A stretch of 64,000 nucleotides of DNA from Peromyscus leucopus (taxonomy: Eukaryota; Chordata; Mammalia; Rodentia; Cricetidae): contig NC_051084.1 in NCBI RefSeq assembly GCF_004664715.2, forward strand, positions 60,135,334 through 60,199,333, read 5' to 3'. Every line of letters starts with the position of its first letter. Positions within the stretch are counted from its first letter, which is position 1. Below are positions 12,061-23,700 of the stretch, piece by piece. A program made the position numbers and the translations under genes. Below the pieces are notes generated by a model. That model did not search any database and was not told the DNA's origin. It worked only from the letters and a program-made list of their open reading frames with translations.

Positions 12061-14150
12061 TTTATGAGCTGCCTGCAGGAATCCCTGCATGTATATAGGG
12101 GAAACTGGTGTTATTCAGTGCTGCTGTTATGGCAGTATTACTGTCACATTATGTAGACTACAGAGTGCACAGTTATGTGTGGACCACAGTGATATTGAAA
12201 AGGTGAAGACATGACATGTGACAAACAGAACTTATGCTAATAGCATGTGACCATGTCCTGTCCCACGAAAAAGCAGTCTATGGGATCCCTCATTTGCTTT
12301 GTGTTCTGCTTTTACATCTCACCATCTTCCTTCACCGTTAAACTAAACTCTGGTCTTTCAAGAATAACATCCTCAAATTCGTTATATTTGACCCTTAAAC
12401 ATACAGCTCATTTGCTCTGGATTATAGACGTAACACCCCCTCTCCATTCACTAGCCACACAGTTTAAATAGAGAGAATTCCTTAAATAGAGAGAACATGT
12501 TATACTTACATACTTAATGGGAGAGATCCCTGCTGTAATGTAATTACTTATTGACACACATTATTGTAATTTTTGCATTTTTGCACTTGTCCCCCTCTAA
12601 TATGAAAAGATCCTCCCATCAGCCTGCTTGCCTAGCTTGACTTTCTTCCAGAACAATTTTCTTTTCTCCCTCCAAACCCTTCCATATATTGCCCCTCAAT
12701 AGTTCTTTCTTGGGTGATTACATTTAGCAATATAGACTTGAACTTCATCTATATGTTATTGGATCTTATCCTTCTTTCTGTCTGCATTTCTCTAGCCTCA
12801 ACCTTTTCCTTATGGTTATCACACATACATAAATGTTGATGTGCTCTACCTTGTGCAGTGTATTGTCACACCAGAGTGATACTTTTCATGTTATAGCTTG
12901 TTGATGTTTAAAGAGGACATGATGAAGGAATTAGTGAGTTGCCAAGTGTTCATATACCATGTCTCCAAATATGCAAAGAGAGTTCATATGCAAATATGAC
13001 ATCTTTTGTAGAGTCCTTTGAGACTGCTTTCCAACAGCATGAGTAAAATGTTTACTTTTATTTTTTTATTTTCCATGAGTTTATGATTTATATGAAAATG
13101 CACCTTCATAATTGTAAAATACTTAAAGCAGGACTTTCAAATAAAATCATACCATAATTAGAAAGTTGATTGCATGTCTTTATAAGGTGAATAATTCCTC
13201 ATTAAATGTTAATAGTGACAAATGATAGTGATATTCTGAACTAACAACATTTCCTAATGTTTCTTGTATCTAATGGATTATACTGATATAAAAATACAAT
13301 ATGTGGATATTGTAAGTACAGATGATTGTAATACATTTATGCCTATGTAGATTGGGGTTTTAACAGTTTCACAGACAAATCTGTAAGTACCTAAATGAAC
13401 ATATACAGAAAAATATCTGTGGCAAAACCATTTTTCTGTATGCTAAGCAGGTAAGGCCAGACTTGATGCTTTCTAAACTATAGTATCATGGAGTGATCAA
13501 AGTATTGAGATTCCAAAAACTGGGTTTCTAGCCACACCTTTGCTGCTAATTCAAGTGATTTGAAAGAGTTGTGGTTACTTTTAGAATGTATGCCCTGTTA
13601 AGGCAAGGCTTTCTTGCTGGGCTTGTGGCTAAATCACCAGCAGCTAGAAGAGACTGGGCCCAGAATAAATACTGAACAGTCCGTGCATGGATTACCTTTC
13701 TGCCTATTTACAACCTCCATAAACATAATACAGTAATCCCTCCTGCTCTTATATTCTAAATTAACATTTAGTTCTTATGAATTTGAACAAGGCAGATTCA
13801 AAGCTGAAGTTGTTTTTTAGCTTCTACCCAAGTGTTTCTAAGGCTCTTTCCAATGGCATTCTTTTCATTGACATTTGTTAATATAAGTCACTGGTTGGTG
13901 TCAGTTCTTGGGCTGGCTTCCATTAAAAAAAAGCTTGAAAATTATAAAAGCATTGTTCAAGTTTACAGGATTGGGTAAATATAAAAGTTTAATAACTTAC
14001 CTCTCAAATGTAATATTTTATTTTCTTTTTCCAGAGTTTGTAGCATGTACAACCTAGAAGCTAGTGAGTTTAAACCATTCTAGAAATACCCTATAGTTAT
14101 ATCCTGCTTTTAGAAAATTGGTATCTCAGTTTAAAATTGGAACAAATTAG
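12061..14150. other. Intronic stretch, A/T-rich
   Basis: Long A/T-rich stretch with no exon or element I can name. A ctttttccag at 14027-14036 looks like a splice acceptor but a stop codon follows within a few codons in every useful frame. Confidence 0.45.
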
Positions 14151-14154
14151 AGTT

Positions 14155-14350
14155 GTAATACAGCTCATCGATGAGGAATTCACACTCCTCTTCTAGAAGA
14201 CCCGAGTTGAGCTCCCAATACCTGTATCCTCACAGTTGTCTCTAAATCCAGTTCCAGGGAATCTGACGCCTTCCTCTGACCTCCGTGAGTACTGCACTTG
14301 GGTGACACATATACTCAAACACATACATGCATAAAACATTTGTAAGTGAA
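14155..14350 (+). mobile_element. B3-type SINE
   Basis: Old copy. 'ccagttccagggaatctgac' and 'gccttcctctgacctccgtg' are characteristic of the B3 body. The head is degraded. Confidence 0.75.
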
Positions 14351-15334
14351 AGTAAATCAATAACAGTTGTTCATTTCTAAAGCTTTTTCTTTACATTCTA
14401 CAAGCAAATATGTAACAAATGCTAAATATTTAAACCTATGTTTATATAGTTTAACCTGTGTTTAGGTGATGGAAAAAAAAAAGCTCAGGTGTGGAAAGTC
14501 AACAACTTGGTCACCTGGATAGTCAGATCCCATGGAGTCCTGAGATCTGTTGCAACAGAGTCTCTGGGCCAGAGTCAACGCCATCATCCAGAAAGCTAAA
14601 GAGAAACTCAAGAACCTGTGAGCTACTGTAAGAACAACCATCTCTGCACCACCAGCCCCCATGTGCTCAGGCTCTCCACTACTGTGTCCAGGACACCATA
14701 CAATATGGAAAGCCACTGCTACTCCACGCCTCACTATCTGTGTTCTTACTCTGGTGTTGATTTCATAGCACCTATTGCCAGTGATGATATATCTTTGTTG
14801 TTGTCGTTTCCTCTTGTGTACACAAAGTACAGTGTAATCTTGATGGTAGCAGAACATGTATTTATTTTAATATGTCTCTAGCACCTCGAATTGAGTATGA
14901 CCATAGGAAATTCTTTGTAAGCAATTACTGTTTGAAGGATGAATGGAGGAATTAAAAATCACACTAACCCAAGATTCCCACTACTAACTCCTAACAGTTT
15001 TCCCTCCAGATCCCAATAGAGCCTTACTATTTATAGTCTTCCCTAGGGCACTATTTCAGTAAAAACTGCTACTCTACCCTGGTCCTATTGCCTCACAAGC
15101 CCTTAGCAAAAAATCATCATAATTCCACTTCTCTTGATACTTTGATAATACAGACCAAACATCATTCATCTAAAGTGCCTGGGTACAGAAGTGGTTCAGG
15201 TTTTGTTTTATATATATTGTGGTCTTTACTAATATATAATTAGATGTTAGGGGTGGAACTCAAATCTAAACATGAAATTTATTCATGTTTCATATACCCA
15301 TAGCCTGGAAACTTTAATATAATACTTTAAACAA
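14351..15334. other. Intronic stretch with a weak pseudogene-like patch
   Basis: At 14541-14612 the + strand reads DLLQQSLWARVN then AIIQKAKEKLKNL and a stop. It looks protein-like but I cannot assign it, and upstream frames are broken. The rest is featureless. Confidence 0.3.
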
Positions 15335-15595
15335 TTTTTAAGAAGTTCAAACACACATACAGTATATATTGATCACATTTGCCCCATACCTCTCCCCATA
15401 TCTTACTCCCACCCCTCTCCAAATTCATATTTTCTATTTTTTATAGCCCACTGACTCTTCTTTGTGCTGTGCATATGCTCACAGTGTGGGCTATCCTCTG
15501 GAGTGTGATTGACATATCAGGGGTACATTCTTAAAGAAAACTGACTTTCCCTATCCCAGAACCCCTTTTAGTCTTCCTATATTTTGACTACAACC
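15335..15595 (-). mobile_element. LINE-1 3' UTR fragment, antisense (Lx-like)
   Basis: Reads on the + strand as 'acctctccccatatcttact', 'tttataGCCCACTGAC', then 'ttcttaaagaaaactgactt'. This order is the complement of a common rodent LINE-1 3' UTR. Confidence 0.65.
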
Positions 15596-16935
15596 CATCA
15601 CATGAGGAATGTTTGCTTGTGACATATCAGCACCCCAAAGGTTTGGGACTTCTGAGGTAGTTCTGATTTGAATTTTTGGATTAGAATATTTAACTGTATA
15701 CCCATTGGTTTCTCCTGTCTCTGAAGTAGAATCTAACCAGTACGCAGGCATGAATGAAAAACACTCCAACAGCACACTGATTTCTTCAATGAATTACACC
15801 TAAGAAGTAGGCATAGTATATAAACAAATAAATTCCAACAGCATTTACAGTGGTCATGAATGAAGTTCATTCCCTTGGTAAGAACACCTGTTCCACAAAA
15901 GCAAGTCACGTGGGAAAGGCAAGAGACTCAAAGGGGAGGGGGAAGAAAAGCACTCCTGAGTCTCAGGTGGGAAAACGGGGCATTGCTGGGAGTGTTGGTA
16001 GCCCTGGAAGGGCCACATCCTTTCTGGAAGGGCAATTTAGAAATTGCATTGGAGATCACTAGCATTTTAGTTTGTAGGAATTTATTGTGTAAAAACTTCC
16101 TTATCATAATTGGAATGTCCATAATGGAAGACATAGTTTAGTTTGAAATCTGACTTGCTATCTCGTACAGCCATGCCGTCATTTTAGTGTGTAATACTGA
16201 ATGGGATGAGAAAGTTGCACACTAGACTGTGTAATGTCCCATTGTTGAGTTTAAAAGTACCCTTCTAGATGACAGGGATGGCAGTGAGCAATACTCACAT
16301 ACCACCTGCACTCCTGGGTGGAAGTTTTATGACAGGTAAGACATAAGAAAAGAAGAAGAATAGAGTAAGACAAGGAGATAAGGACTATCTTCAGGGTTTG
16401 CTATTTCTGTAATACTTGAAGACTTTGTAATATACATACTTTGGCTTTAGCAAAAATAGCAATAAGAAGGTTACCAGTAAAAATGTAATAAACCCACAAA
16501 CAGTATCTATGAAAATATGTCATTAAGTCTGTTATGTATTTGATTATGTAATTTATAAAAGAGACACAATGACCAAAATGAGAGGGTAAAATGTAACCAT
16601 TTATATGATATGTATAAGAATGTACACAAGTATCTCCACGTTTGTTAAAGACAGTGGCAAGTGAAAATTTTATGTATGTGTACATATATTGTATATAGAA
16701 AATATTTGTATATTTCTAATGTGTTTTAAATGATAAAACACAAAAAAAGTTAAGCAGAAATGTGTATGGAATGTGTCTATGGAAAAAAAGCTTAGTAGTT
16801 TGTCTTACCTGTTGTCACTGATTGTATGTATAATCAAGTAAACATTTTTGAGGTTCACTGTCATACTGTGAGCACAATACTGACTAATGCACTGCACAAG
16901 GCTCAAAGACGTTGTTCTGAATTTAGTTTATAAAT
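15596..16935. other. Intronic stretch, no recognised element
   Basis: Apparently unique. Overlapping frames at 15850-16141 give no recognisable protein. Confidence 0.45.
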
Positions 16936-16944
16936 AAGTGAAAG

Positions 16945-17095
16945 GAGCCCAGTGTGGGGGCACATGTGTATAATTCCAGCAATGTGGCAGCTGAAGCAGG
17001 AAGTTTGGGAGCTCAAAGCTGGCTGGGGCCACCTAGGGAGGACCAAACCAACTTGGGCCACATAACAAGACAGCTCTCTTAGAAAAAAAATGAAA
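16945..17095 (+). mobile_element. Old B1-like SINE
   Basis: Degraded 'gcccagtgtgggggcacatg', 'aattccagcaatgtggcagc' and a terminal 'aagacagctctctta' plus A-tail follow the B1 order. Confidence 0.6.
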
Positions 17096-17802
17096 TGAAA
17101 ATGATGAACTAGTATACAGTACGAATGGATACCCATTCCCCCCCAAAATGGCAGGCAGGTCATCTGGCTGAATCAGTCTGCTGGAGGGAGAGTCATGCTT
17201 CCTTAGAATGAAGGTGCTTTATACCCGTTCTAACTAACTCAGTAACCCATACACCATCCCAGATTAGATAGCATAAATTTAGGTGCTGAAAAACCATCCA
17301 AGAAACTGAAGAATTACTGTTTATTAATATGAAGGTTAATGGTACACAGACGCTCCAGTGATACAGGGTTTTCATTTTGGGAAGTCTCCACATGTTTGTA
17401 GAATGTGGCCCCTTCCTTCGGTCTACTTCCACACAGTTGTACTGTTTCAGACGAGGAGTCACCTGTTAAATTGCTTGGTATTTATTTTCCATCTAACAAT
17501 CCAGTGCCAGATCCATTCTTTGCAATGAAATTGCCATAGCCATACTTCATAGTTCACTTCTGTTCACAGAGACTCTGGCCATCGCGGGAGCTGTGGGCTG
17601 GCCTACCTGCTGCTAACCTCTCAACAGAGGAACTCTTTGGGGAAGAGATTTAATTAAGCGAATTATTCTCTTAGGCCACGGCTGTCCTTATTGAACTTTT
17701 AATGCTAATGAAAAGCACCTGTTGCTGTTGCAGAGCCGCGTGATATTCAGGGGAAAACTGGGTCAATAACACTTGGTGCTTGTTTCCGTTTTCTCCCATC
17801 AG
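17096..17802 (+). other. Rims1: End of the upstream Rims1 intron
   Basis: No repeat recognised. A pyrimidine-rich tract (cgttttctcccatcag) leads into the exon at 17803. Confidence 0.6.
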
Positions 17803-17941
17803 AGTCGGGCCACAAGAAGTTAAAAAGTACCATTCAGCGAAGTACGGAAACGGGGATGGCGGCTGAAATGCGGAAGATGGTCAGACAGCCAAGCCGAGAG
17901 TCCACGGATGGCAGCATCAACAGTTACAGCTCGGAGGGAAA
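17803..17941 (+). CDS. Rims1: Rims1 internal coding exon: linker before the C2B domain
   Basis: RIM1 is a large presynaptic active-zone scaffold that links Rab3 vesicles, Munc13, liprin-alpha and calcium channels. This exon encodes the Ser/Arg-rich linker just N-terminal to C2B. The acceptor is TTCTCCCATCAG and the donor is A/GTAAGT. The exon is 139 bp: it opens with the last two bases of a codon begun in an upstream exon outside the window, and ends two bases into the Asn codon finished in the next exon. The 45 complete codons include KKLKSTIQRSTETG, then a basic MRKMVRQPSRES stretch and a Ser/Thr cluster (STDGSINSYSSEG). The RKMVRQP wording and the rest of the chain fit RIM1 rather than RIM2, by family memory. 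The basic stretch followed by Ser/Thr looks phosphorylatable, which is inference. The next exon is 1.2 kb downstream. Confidence 0.93.
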
Positions 17942-18661
17942 GTAAGTGGCGTCTTGCTGCGTGTGGCCTTAGGATACGGGCTGTTCAGGATTTCCTACTG
18001 GGTCACTTACTCTAGTAACTTCACTATCTGTTTCAAACCTGACATCCTATAAACACCTGCCGACACGTCCCTGCACCTGCTCTAATTGTCAAAGCAATAA
18101 ATCGAGGTCCTTCACTGAGCAGGTAGTATAGAAATGCCACATTTACATTTTCCTGTTTTTAAAGTACAACTAATTCATTTTTACCCCAGCATGAAGAAAA
18201 AAACAAAAACAAAAAACACAAAAAAACAACCACAGGTTCACTCTACCTCATTTTTCCAAGTAAAGCTTTTTAGCTCTAAAATTGGTTAATTCTGAAAGTA
18301 TGTAAGGACATTTTTTTATTTGTGAGAATTTTTACTAAGTTGTGTGGTTACTTAACAAAATCTGCATATTCCTATGTTTAAGAACTTTGGGGTTAAAACT
18401 AAACTCTTTCAGAGGAAATGCTCCTTCCAAGTAACCATATGCTTTAGTCACTAACGTTTAGTGGGGTTACAAGAGATGAACCACTTACAAGTTTTTTATA
18501 AATCCACTTACCAACATTCTAGCCACCTTAAAAACCACTCAAATCTGAATAAATTATGTTCTGCAAAATAGCTTCACAGATAAAGCATGCCCAGAACCTA
18601 CCTAAGGGCAGAAAGAAAAACTGGTTTCTGAAGATTGTCCTCTGACCTTTATGTGTGCCTG

Positions 18662-18710
<49 letters not shown>

Positions 18711-19148
18711 TACATCACACATGCACACTCATAATAATAAATACAAATTTTCAAACTTGAAGACATTAAATGTTTTCTTTGTAAATAAGTTTTATTGTCC
18801 TATAATATTTATTAAATATATTAGCAGCTGCTTAAAAATTTTGCATTCATGTCATTTAATGCTCATGAATAAACATATGAAGTTAATGACATTAAATTAT
18901 AAATACCTAGAACAGCTGACACTGACCTATTAAAAATTATTAGAGAAGCCTCCTGAATGAGGCTTTAAAGTGATGTTATAAACCTCTTCTCAATCAGTAT
19001 TGAGCCTCATCTGTTTGGCTCATAAGTAACATAAATAAACAGTAAACCAACTGCCAAACTGGGGTATGTCTGCTGCTTAGAACTACTAAAAAAAGAACTA
19101 CCCAGAAGAGAAGTCTAAATTGTTTTTGTTCTCATTTGTTCGCTGTAG
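17942..19148 (+). other. Rims1: Rims1 intron (1.2 kb)
   Basis: GT-AG intron with strong donor GTAAGT. It contains an A/C run near 18197-18235 and a SINE with CA microsatellite at about 18545-18750. Confidence 0.9.
18545..18750 (+). mobile_element. tRNA-derived (B2/B3 superfamily) SINE with (CA)n
   Basis: 'gattgtcctctgaccttt', then a CA run at 18662-18709 and 'atgcacactcataataataa'. Same arrangement as the SINE at 20690. Confidence 0.6.
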
Positions 19149-19261
19149 CTTAATATTTCCTGGAGTTCGAGTTGGACCCGACAGCCAGTTCAGCGACTTT
19201 CTTGACGGACTGGGGCCAGCTCAGCTTGTTGGCCGCCAAACCCTCGCCACCCCTGCCATGG
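19149..19261 (+). CDS. Rims1: Rims1 internal coding exon: linker entering C2B
   Basis: This 113-bp exon has acceptor CGCTGTAG and donor G/GTAAGG. Its first base completes the Asn codon from the previous exon, and its last base starts a Gly codon, so the frame is open across both junctions. It encodes about 37 residues including LIFPGVRVGPDSQFSDFLDG and a QLVGRQTLATPAMG stretch, which directly precede C2B in RIM proteins. The segment has no catalytic role. It is a conserved spacer shared by the long RIM forms and the short gamma forms, which is established family knowledge. Nothing is broken in it. Confidence 0.94.
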
Positions 19262-20103
19262 GTAAGGATTAGTTCTCTGCAGTTTTATAGTTGACAAGGT
19301 CATTTAATCTTGTATAATGATTTTACAAATGATAGAAGTATTACTCTCCTCAAACCTAAGGCATAAATGACATTGAAGGAACACAACACAGTTGTATGTT
19401 AAGATGCACAAGACACAAGCTTAAAAAGTTAAAAAAAAAAATCAGCAATGAATGCTTGAAAGAATCCTAGAGAAGATGAATGCCTCTAGGGAGCCATGAT
19501 TTGGGGTTTCTCTTCCACTGGAGGAAGTTGTTTTTTTTTTTTTCTTATAAGGGCTGGAGGTCAAGAATTTGAGACATGCTGGTGACCCACCCTTCTCCTG
19601 GTTCAGATTAAATGGTCTGTCTCTACGTTGGAAATATATATAGGAGGCAAGCTGGATGTAAATAAGAAGATCACTAGAAGTGGGGAATTATAATCACCTA
19701 AATTATCCTTTGAATGGAATAGAGATTGCACACCATTTATAGAAATAAAAGTAAATCATTTCTGGAAAAAATACAACCATGATAACATAGTTTTCTGAAA
19801 ACAATATTATAAATACAATCGCCAGATTATTAAGTCCAGAAGACAGGCAGAGAGGAAGACATTTATTTTAAATTCAAAAGCAGTAGAAAATAGAAACCAA
19901 CTCAAACTGAGTTCCCATATTTCAAGTTAAAGAGGTAGGAAATTAGAGAGAGAGAGAGATGTCAGGGGTTAAGGGCACTCGCTACTCTCCCAAAGGACCC
20001 TACTTCTCAGCACCTGTATTGTGAGGCTAGTTCTGCAGCTCCAAGGGATCCAATACCTTAAACTTAAAATCTAGAAATGTATTATTCAAGAAATAACCAA
20101 CAA

Positions 20104-20290
20104 GCTGGGCAGAAGTGGCACAAGCCTTTAATCTCATCACTCGGGAGGCAAAGCCAGGCAGATCTCTGTGAGTTTGAGGCCAGACTGGTCTACAGAGCAA
20201 GCTCCGGGACAGGCACAAAAAACTTCACAGAGAAACCCTGTCTCCTGTCTCAAAAAACCAAAAAAAAAAAAAAAAAAAGGGGGGGGGGGG
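20104..20290 (+). mobile_element. B1 SINE
   Basis: B1 body from agctgggcagaagtggcaca to 'aaaccctgtctcctgtctca', then A- and G-runs. Flanked by aagaaataaccaacaa and aagaagtaaccaacaa, an imperfect target duplication. 'gctccgggacaggcac' is the cricetid-type variant. Confidence 0.92.
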
Positions 20291-20689
20291 AAGAAAGAAA
20301 AGAAGTAACCAACAAAGTATTGGACAATTCTTATAAAATTGTCCATTATAGTTCAAATTGCAGCAATTTAAATAACCCATATTTCCTTCAACAGAAGATT
20401 CCTTAAATAGGTAAGAGTTCTGTCCATTTGCTGGTGTATAGTATCAATAAAACAAAAATACATTGTCATGTAGACAAGATTTATTAGGTTGTCGTTGTAT
20501 TTAACCAAATTGTACCGGTGACTTTTTCTCAATATCAAAATTCAGACAATTGCAACTCGCCATTGCTAAGTAAATATGGTAGGTGACATAAGAGCAAGAA
20601 GACTTCACCAGAGTCATACATCCTGTAAACACTTAATTTTGTGGTTAGTAACTCTTTTTTCAGTTAGTGTGCAAATCTCTAAAGATGGA

Positions 20690-20815
20690 TTAGGGAACCA
20701 TTGAGATAGCTCAGTGAATAAAGAAAGGTAATTGCTGTCCAACTCAAGACCTGGGTTCAACTCTGAGACCCACAAAGTAGAAGGAGAAAAACCAAACCTG
20801 GCAAGCTGTCCTCTG

Positions 20816-20860
<45 letters not shown>

Positions 20861-20890
20861 ATGCACACGCATCAAAAATTAAATAAATGT
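20690..20890 (+). mobile_element. tRNA-derived (B2/B3 superfamily) SINE with (CA)n
   Basis: 'ccattgagatagctcagtga' is the tRNA-like head; 'agctgtcctctgatttacac' leads into a pure CA run at 20820-20860 and an A-rich tail. Confidence 0.7.
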
Positions 20891-21115
20891 TATAGAAATT
20901 AAAAGTGTACTAGTACCAGAGCAAAATTGGAAAAAAATCTTTAAAAATTAATTTGGAATATGAGAAAGAAAAGTGGAATTGAAACGTGTGTGCATGTCAG
21001 CATTCATTAGCCATCATAGAAATAACACTTCAGCATCTGCCAAAGTTCCTCCACCTTTATTCTTTGTCTCATGACTTGAGTAGAAACTGAGATTTCATTT
21101 TGTCTCCACTTTCAG

Positions 21116-21217
21116 GTGATATCCAAATCGGGATGGAGGATAAAAAGGGCCAATTGGAAGTTGAAGTTATCAGAGCCCGGAGCCTTACACAAAAACCTGG
21201 CTCCAAGTCTACCCCTG
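21116..21217 (+). CDS. Rims1: Rims1 coding exon: first strands of the C2B domain
   Basis: This 102-bp exon has acceptor CCACTTTCAG and donor G/GTAAGG. It encodes GDIQIGMEDKKGQLEVEVIR and then ARSLTQKPGSKSTP. These are the opening beta strands of C2B (K-GQLEVEVIRARSL) and the start of the first top loop. In calcium-binding C2 domains this loop carries Asp residues; here it reads KPGSKSTPA and has none, as expected for the calcium-independent C2B of RIMs. The Ile in GDIQIG and the LTQKPG wording point to RIM1 over RIM2 by family memory. The exon ends one base into the Ala codon completed at 22019. An antisense SINE starts about 40 bp past the donor. Confidence 0.95.
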
Positions 21218-22018
21218 GTAAGGAAAAGTAGCACTGATTTAGACAGGGCTCTTTTTTTTTAAGGTGTATTTATTTTAACAGTTATGTGTATATTCATTTG
21301 CCTGCAAATCTGTGCATCCATGAAGTGTTCATAGGGGCCAGAAAAGGGCATTGGACCTACTGAACCAGGAGTTACAGACTGTTGTGAGGTGCCATGTGGG
21401 TGCTAGGAAATGATCCTAGATCCTCTGCAAGAGTAGTACATGCTCTTAACTATTGAGCCATCTCTCCAGCTCCCGGTCAAGACCTAATTATGGAAAACTT
21501 TGAAAATTTTTTGTTACATTTGGGTGTATGTTTGATCTTAGCCAAAGGGTGAAAATAATGCATTTGAATCTTACATGCTTGATTTTGCTTTTTGGTTATC
21601 TTTGGATTTATAAAAATTGGTCTGGGTTTTCTTTTCACAATTATTTTATTGGAAAGTACTAGGAAAATGCCGTTGTTTTTCAAAAAGATAATTATAATTG
21701 TAGCAGTTCTTGTGATAAATAGTTTTTCTGCCTATCTAAAACCACAAAAGAAAAAAAATGAGGTTGAAGATGTGAACCTGCACTGTAATGCCAGCCCTGA
21801 CTCAAATAAATACTTCAAGACCACAGTGTGGGCATTTTCTTGAAATGCAGAAAGACACAGCAATAGTGATGTGTGTATGGATAGTAAGGAGTAGAATATT
21901 TAGGGTGATGGAAATATACATATAGTAAGAATCTCCAAGTCTCTAATAAGATATCAACTAATAAAAATAGAGTTAGTTCAAACAATATATTCTTACATGT
22001 CTTCTCACCTTTGTTTAG
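21218..22018 (+). other. Rims1: Rims1 intron (0.8 kb)
   Basis: GT-AG intron, the shortest of the set, with an antisense SINE in its first third. Confidence 0.9.
21258..21474 (-). mobile_element. B2/B3 SINE, antisense
   Basis: Right end 'actattgagccatctctcca' is the complement of the tRNA-like head. 'ggccagaaaagggcattgga' and 'ggagttacagactgttgtga' are the complemented body. Confidence 0.85.
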
Positions 22019-22158
22019 CACCCTATGTGAAAGTATATCTTTTGGAAAATGGAGCCTGTATTGCCAAAAAGAAGACAAGAATTGCACGGAAAACTCTCGA
22101 CCCTTTGTATCAGCAGTCCCTTGTGTTTGATGAAAGTCCGCAGGGTAAAGTTCTTCAG
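22019..22158 (+). CDS. Rims1: Rims1 coding exon: central C2B domain
   Basis: This 140-bp exon has acceptor CTTTGTTTAG and donor CAG/GTCAGT and ends in phase 0. After completing an Ala codon it encodes PYVKVYLLENG, a polybasic KKKTRIARK strand, and TLDPLYQQSLVFDESPQGK. The APYVK element sits where calcium-binding C2 domains read DPYVK, so one ligand Asp is Ala here. The KKK..R..RK strand is the C2 polybasic surface, known in the family as the site that can contact acidic phospholipid or partner proteins. The TLDP segment is the usual C2 strand-5 motif. The frame is intact and matches the neighbouring exons. Confidence 0.96.
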
Positions 22159-22538
22159 GTCAGTGAGACTTTGCTTGTCTAGTTATGATGATATCTGTTA
22201 GCCCAACTAAAGATATGGATAGCACTGAAGAAAATCAGTTCAGTAAAACCTAACTTATTAATGCCCTTGGGTAGAAAGAAACTGGTCAATTTATAATACA
22301 GTGTCTATAGTATTAACAACACCTGATGTACATAGTGGAAGGAAACAAAATTTAATGTCTTTCCTTCTCTCTCCTTGTATCTATCCTCTCCAAACCTTGA
22401 CCTTTTGGTCATATTTTTTCTCTTAATACCTAGCCATAATGAAGGTACATGATATAGAGTAAGTAGGTAATGTTGATGGTAAGTAGGTAGATGATAGATG
22501 AAAAGATGATGAGAGATTATAGATAGATGATAGGTAGG

Positions 22539-22599
<61 letters not shown>

Positions 22600-23481
22600 G
22601 ATAGACATAGATTAGATAGATAATAGATAGGTAGATAGATACATAGAGAGATACCATGGCAAAAATGATAAAAACAATTGATTGGTTGTTACTCGATATC
22701 AGACATGAGCTATAAAATGGAAGAACATAGAAAAAGAGAGAACTGAGACCAGCAAACAGCTGTTGTCAGGTATTTCCACACATAGCTCTTTCAAAGTTTC
22801 TAATGACTTTGTTCCCTAAATGTCATTATTTCTATGGTAAAAAATGTATTTTAGGATTACAGAAATTAAGCAGTTTGTCAGTGTAACAGTACATTGAGAA
22901 AGTGGGGTTCAGCAGGTGAATAGTTCACAACCAAACTTTTATAGATGACCCCAGGATTAGAACAGAGACCCCATAATGTGCGTGATGGAAGACTTGTCTG
23001 ACACCAGTGTAGATAATAGTAATAAGTATCTGTGAGCTCACTTGCTCACTACTCATCTGATCAAATCAAACTCTTGAGCAAATCCTCAGGAGATACTGCC
23101 TTCAATTATTTCTCCATCTGTCCATGCATTACCAAGTCTGCAATGTAAAAGAAGGATGCATGCTTTCATTCTGTTTGCAAAAGCCATTGAAAATGTATTT
23201 CACTGGATCCTCAGTCAGACTACTTGCTTTGCCCTCTTAGATATACAGATTTTAATTTTTGTATATCTAGAGCCTCACCATTGTTTGTTATACTAAAGTC
23301 CCACAAGGGCAGTGCTGATTTATATGTTAAAAACACGTGGGTAGACATTTGTTTGCATGTTTTCTCTTAGATGTTCTTGTTTCTTAACCTTTACCTACAC
23401 CATGCTTTTGCAGAATGGGAGAAGTGAACCCCTCACATGTGGAAAAAGGAAGTTCAAATTACATTGCATTTCTGTCTACAG
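22159..23481 (+). other. Rims1: Rims1 intron (1.3 kb)
   Basis: GT-AG intron with a GATA microsatellite and otherwise unique-looking sequence. Confidence 0.9.
22490..22645. repeat. (GATA)n microsatellite
   Basis: Perfect core of about 15 tetranucleotides at 22540-22598, with imperfect GATA/GGTA units on both sides. Confidence 0.97.
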
Positions 23482-23700
23482 GTGATCGTCTGGGGTGACT
23501 ACGGAAGAATGGACCACAAATGCTTTATGGGTGTGGCTCAAATCTTGTTGGAAGAACTTGACCTGTCCAGCATGGTGATTGGATGGTATAAATTGTTCCC
23601 TCCGTCATCACTGGTGGATCCCACACTCACTCCCCTGACCCGTCGGGCTTCCCAGTCATCTCTGGAGAGTTCATCTGGGCCTCCCTGCATCCGATCATAG
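23482..23700 (+). CDS. Rims1: Rims1 last coding exon: end of C2B, C-terminal tail and stop
   Basis: The acceptor is TTTCTGTCTACAG. The coding part is 219 bp: 72 residues and a TAG at 23698-23700. It begins VIVWGDYGRMDHKCFMG, the C2B strand and third loop where calcium-binding C2 domains carry paired Asp residues (DYD...ND); here the second and later positions are Gly and Cys, so this loop too lacks the full ligand set. It continues through the C2 helix (ILLEELDLSSMVIGWYKLF) and the tail SSLVDPTLTPLTRRASQSS, ending GPPCIRS. The Cys-Ile-Arg-Ser end is the RIM1 type; I recall RIM2 ending differently. TRRASQSS is a candidate basophilic kinase site (inference). Known C2B roles include liprin-alpha binding and priming at the plasma membrane. 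Confidence 0.96.
   Translation: MIVWGDYGRMDHKCFMGVAQILLEELDLSSMVIGWYKLFPPSSLVDPTLTPLTRRASQSSLESSSGPPCIRS

Larger units (their letters stand above)
19262..21115 (+). other. Rims1: Rims1 intron (1.85 kb)
   Basis: GT-AG intron. It holds a B1 at 20104 and a tRNA-derived SINE with CA run at about 20690, plus a GA run near 19947-19958. Confidence 0.9.

Noticed and set aside
14027..14045. Splice-acceptor-like ctttttccag in the upstream intron
   Set aside because: Followed almost at once by a stop and not compatible with the phase of the exon at 17803.
22490..22645. Possible tandem array considered as CRISPR-like
   Set aside because: It is a perfect GATA tetranucleotide microsatellite with no spacers.
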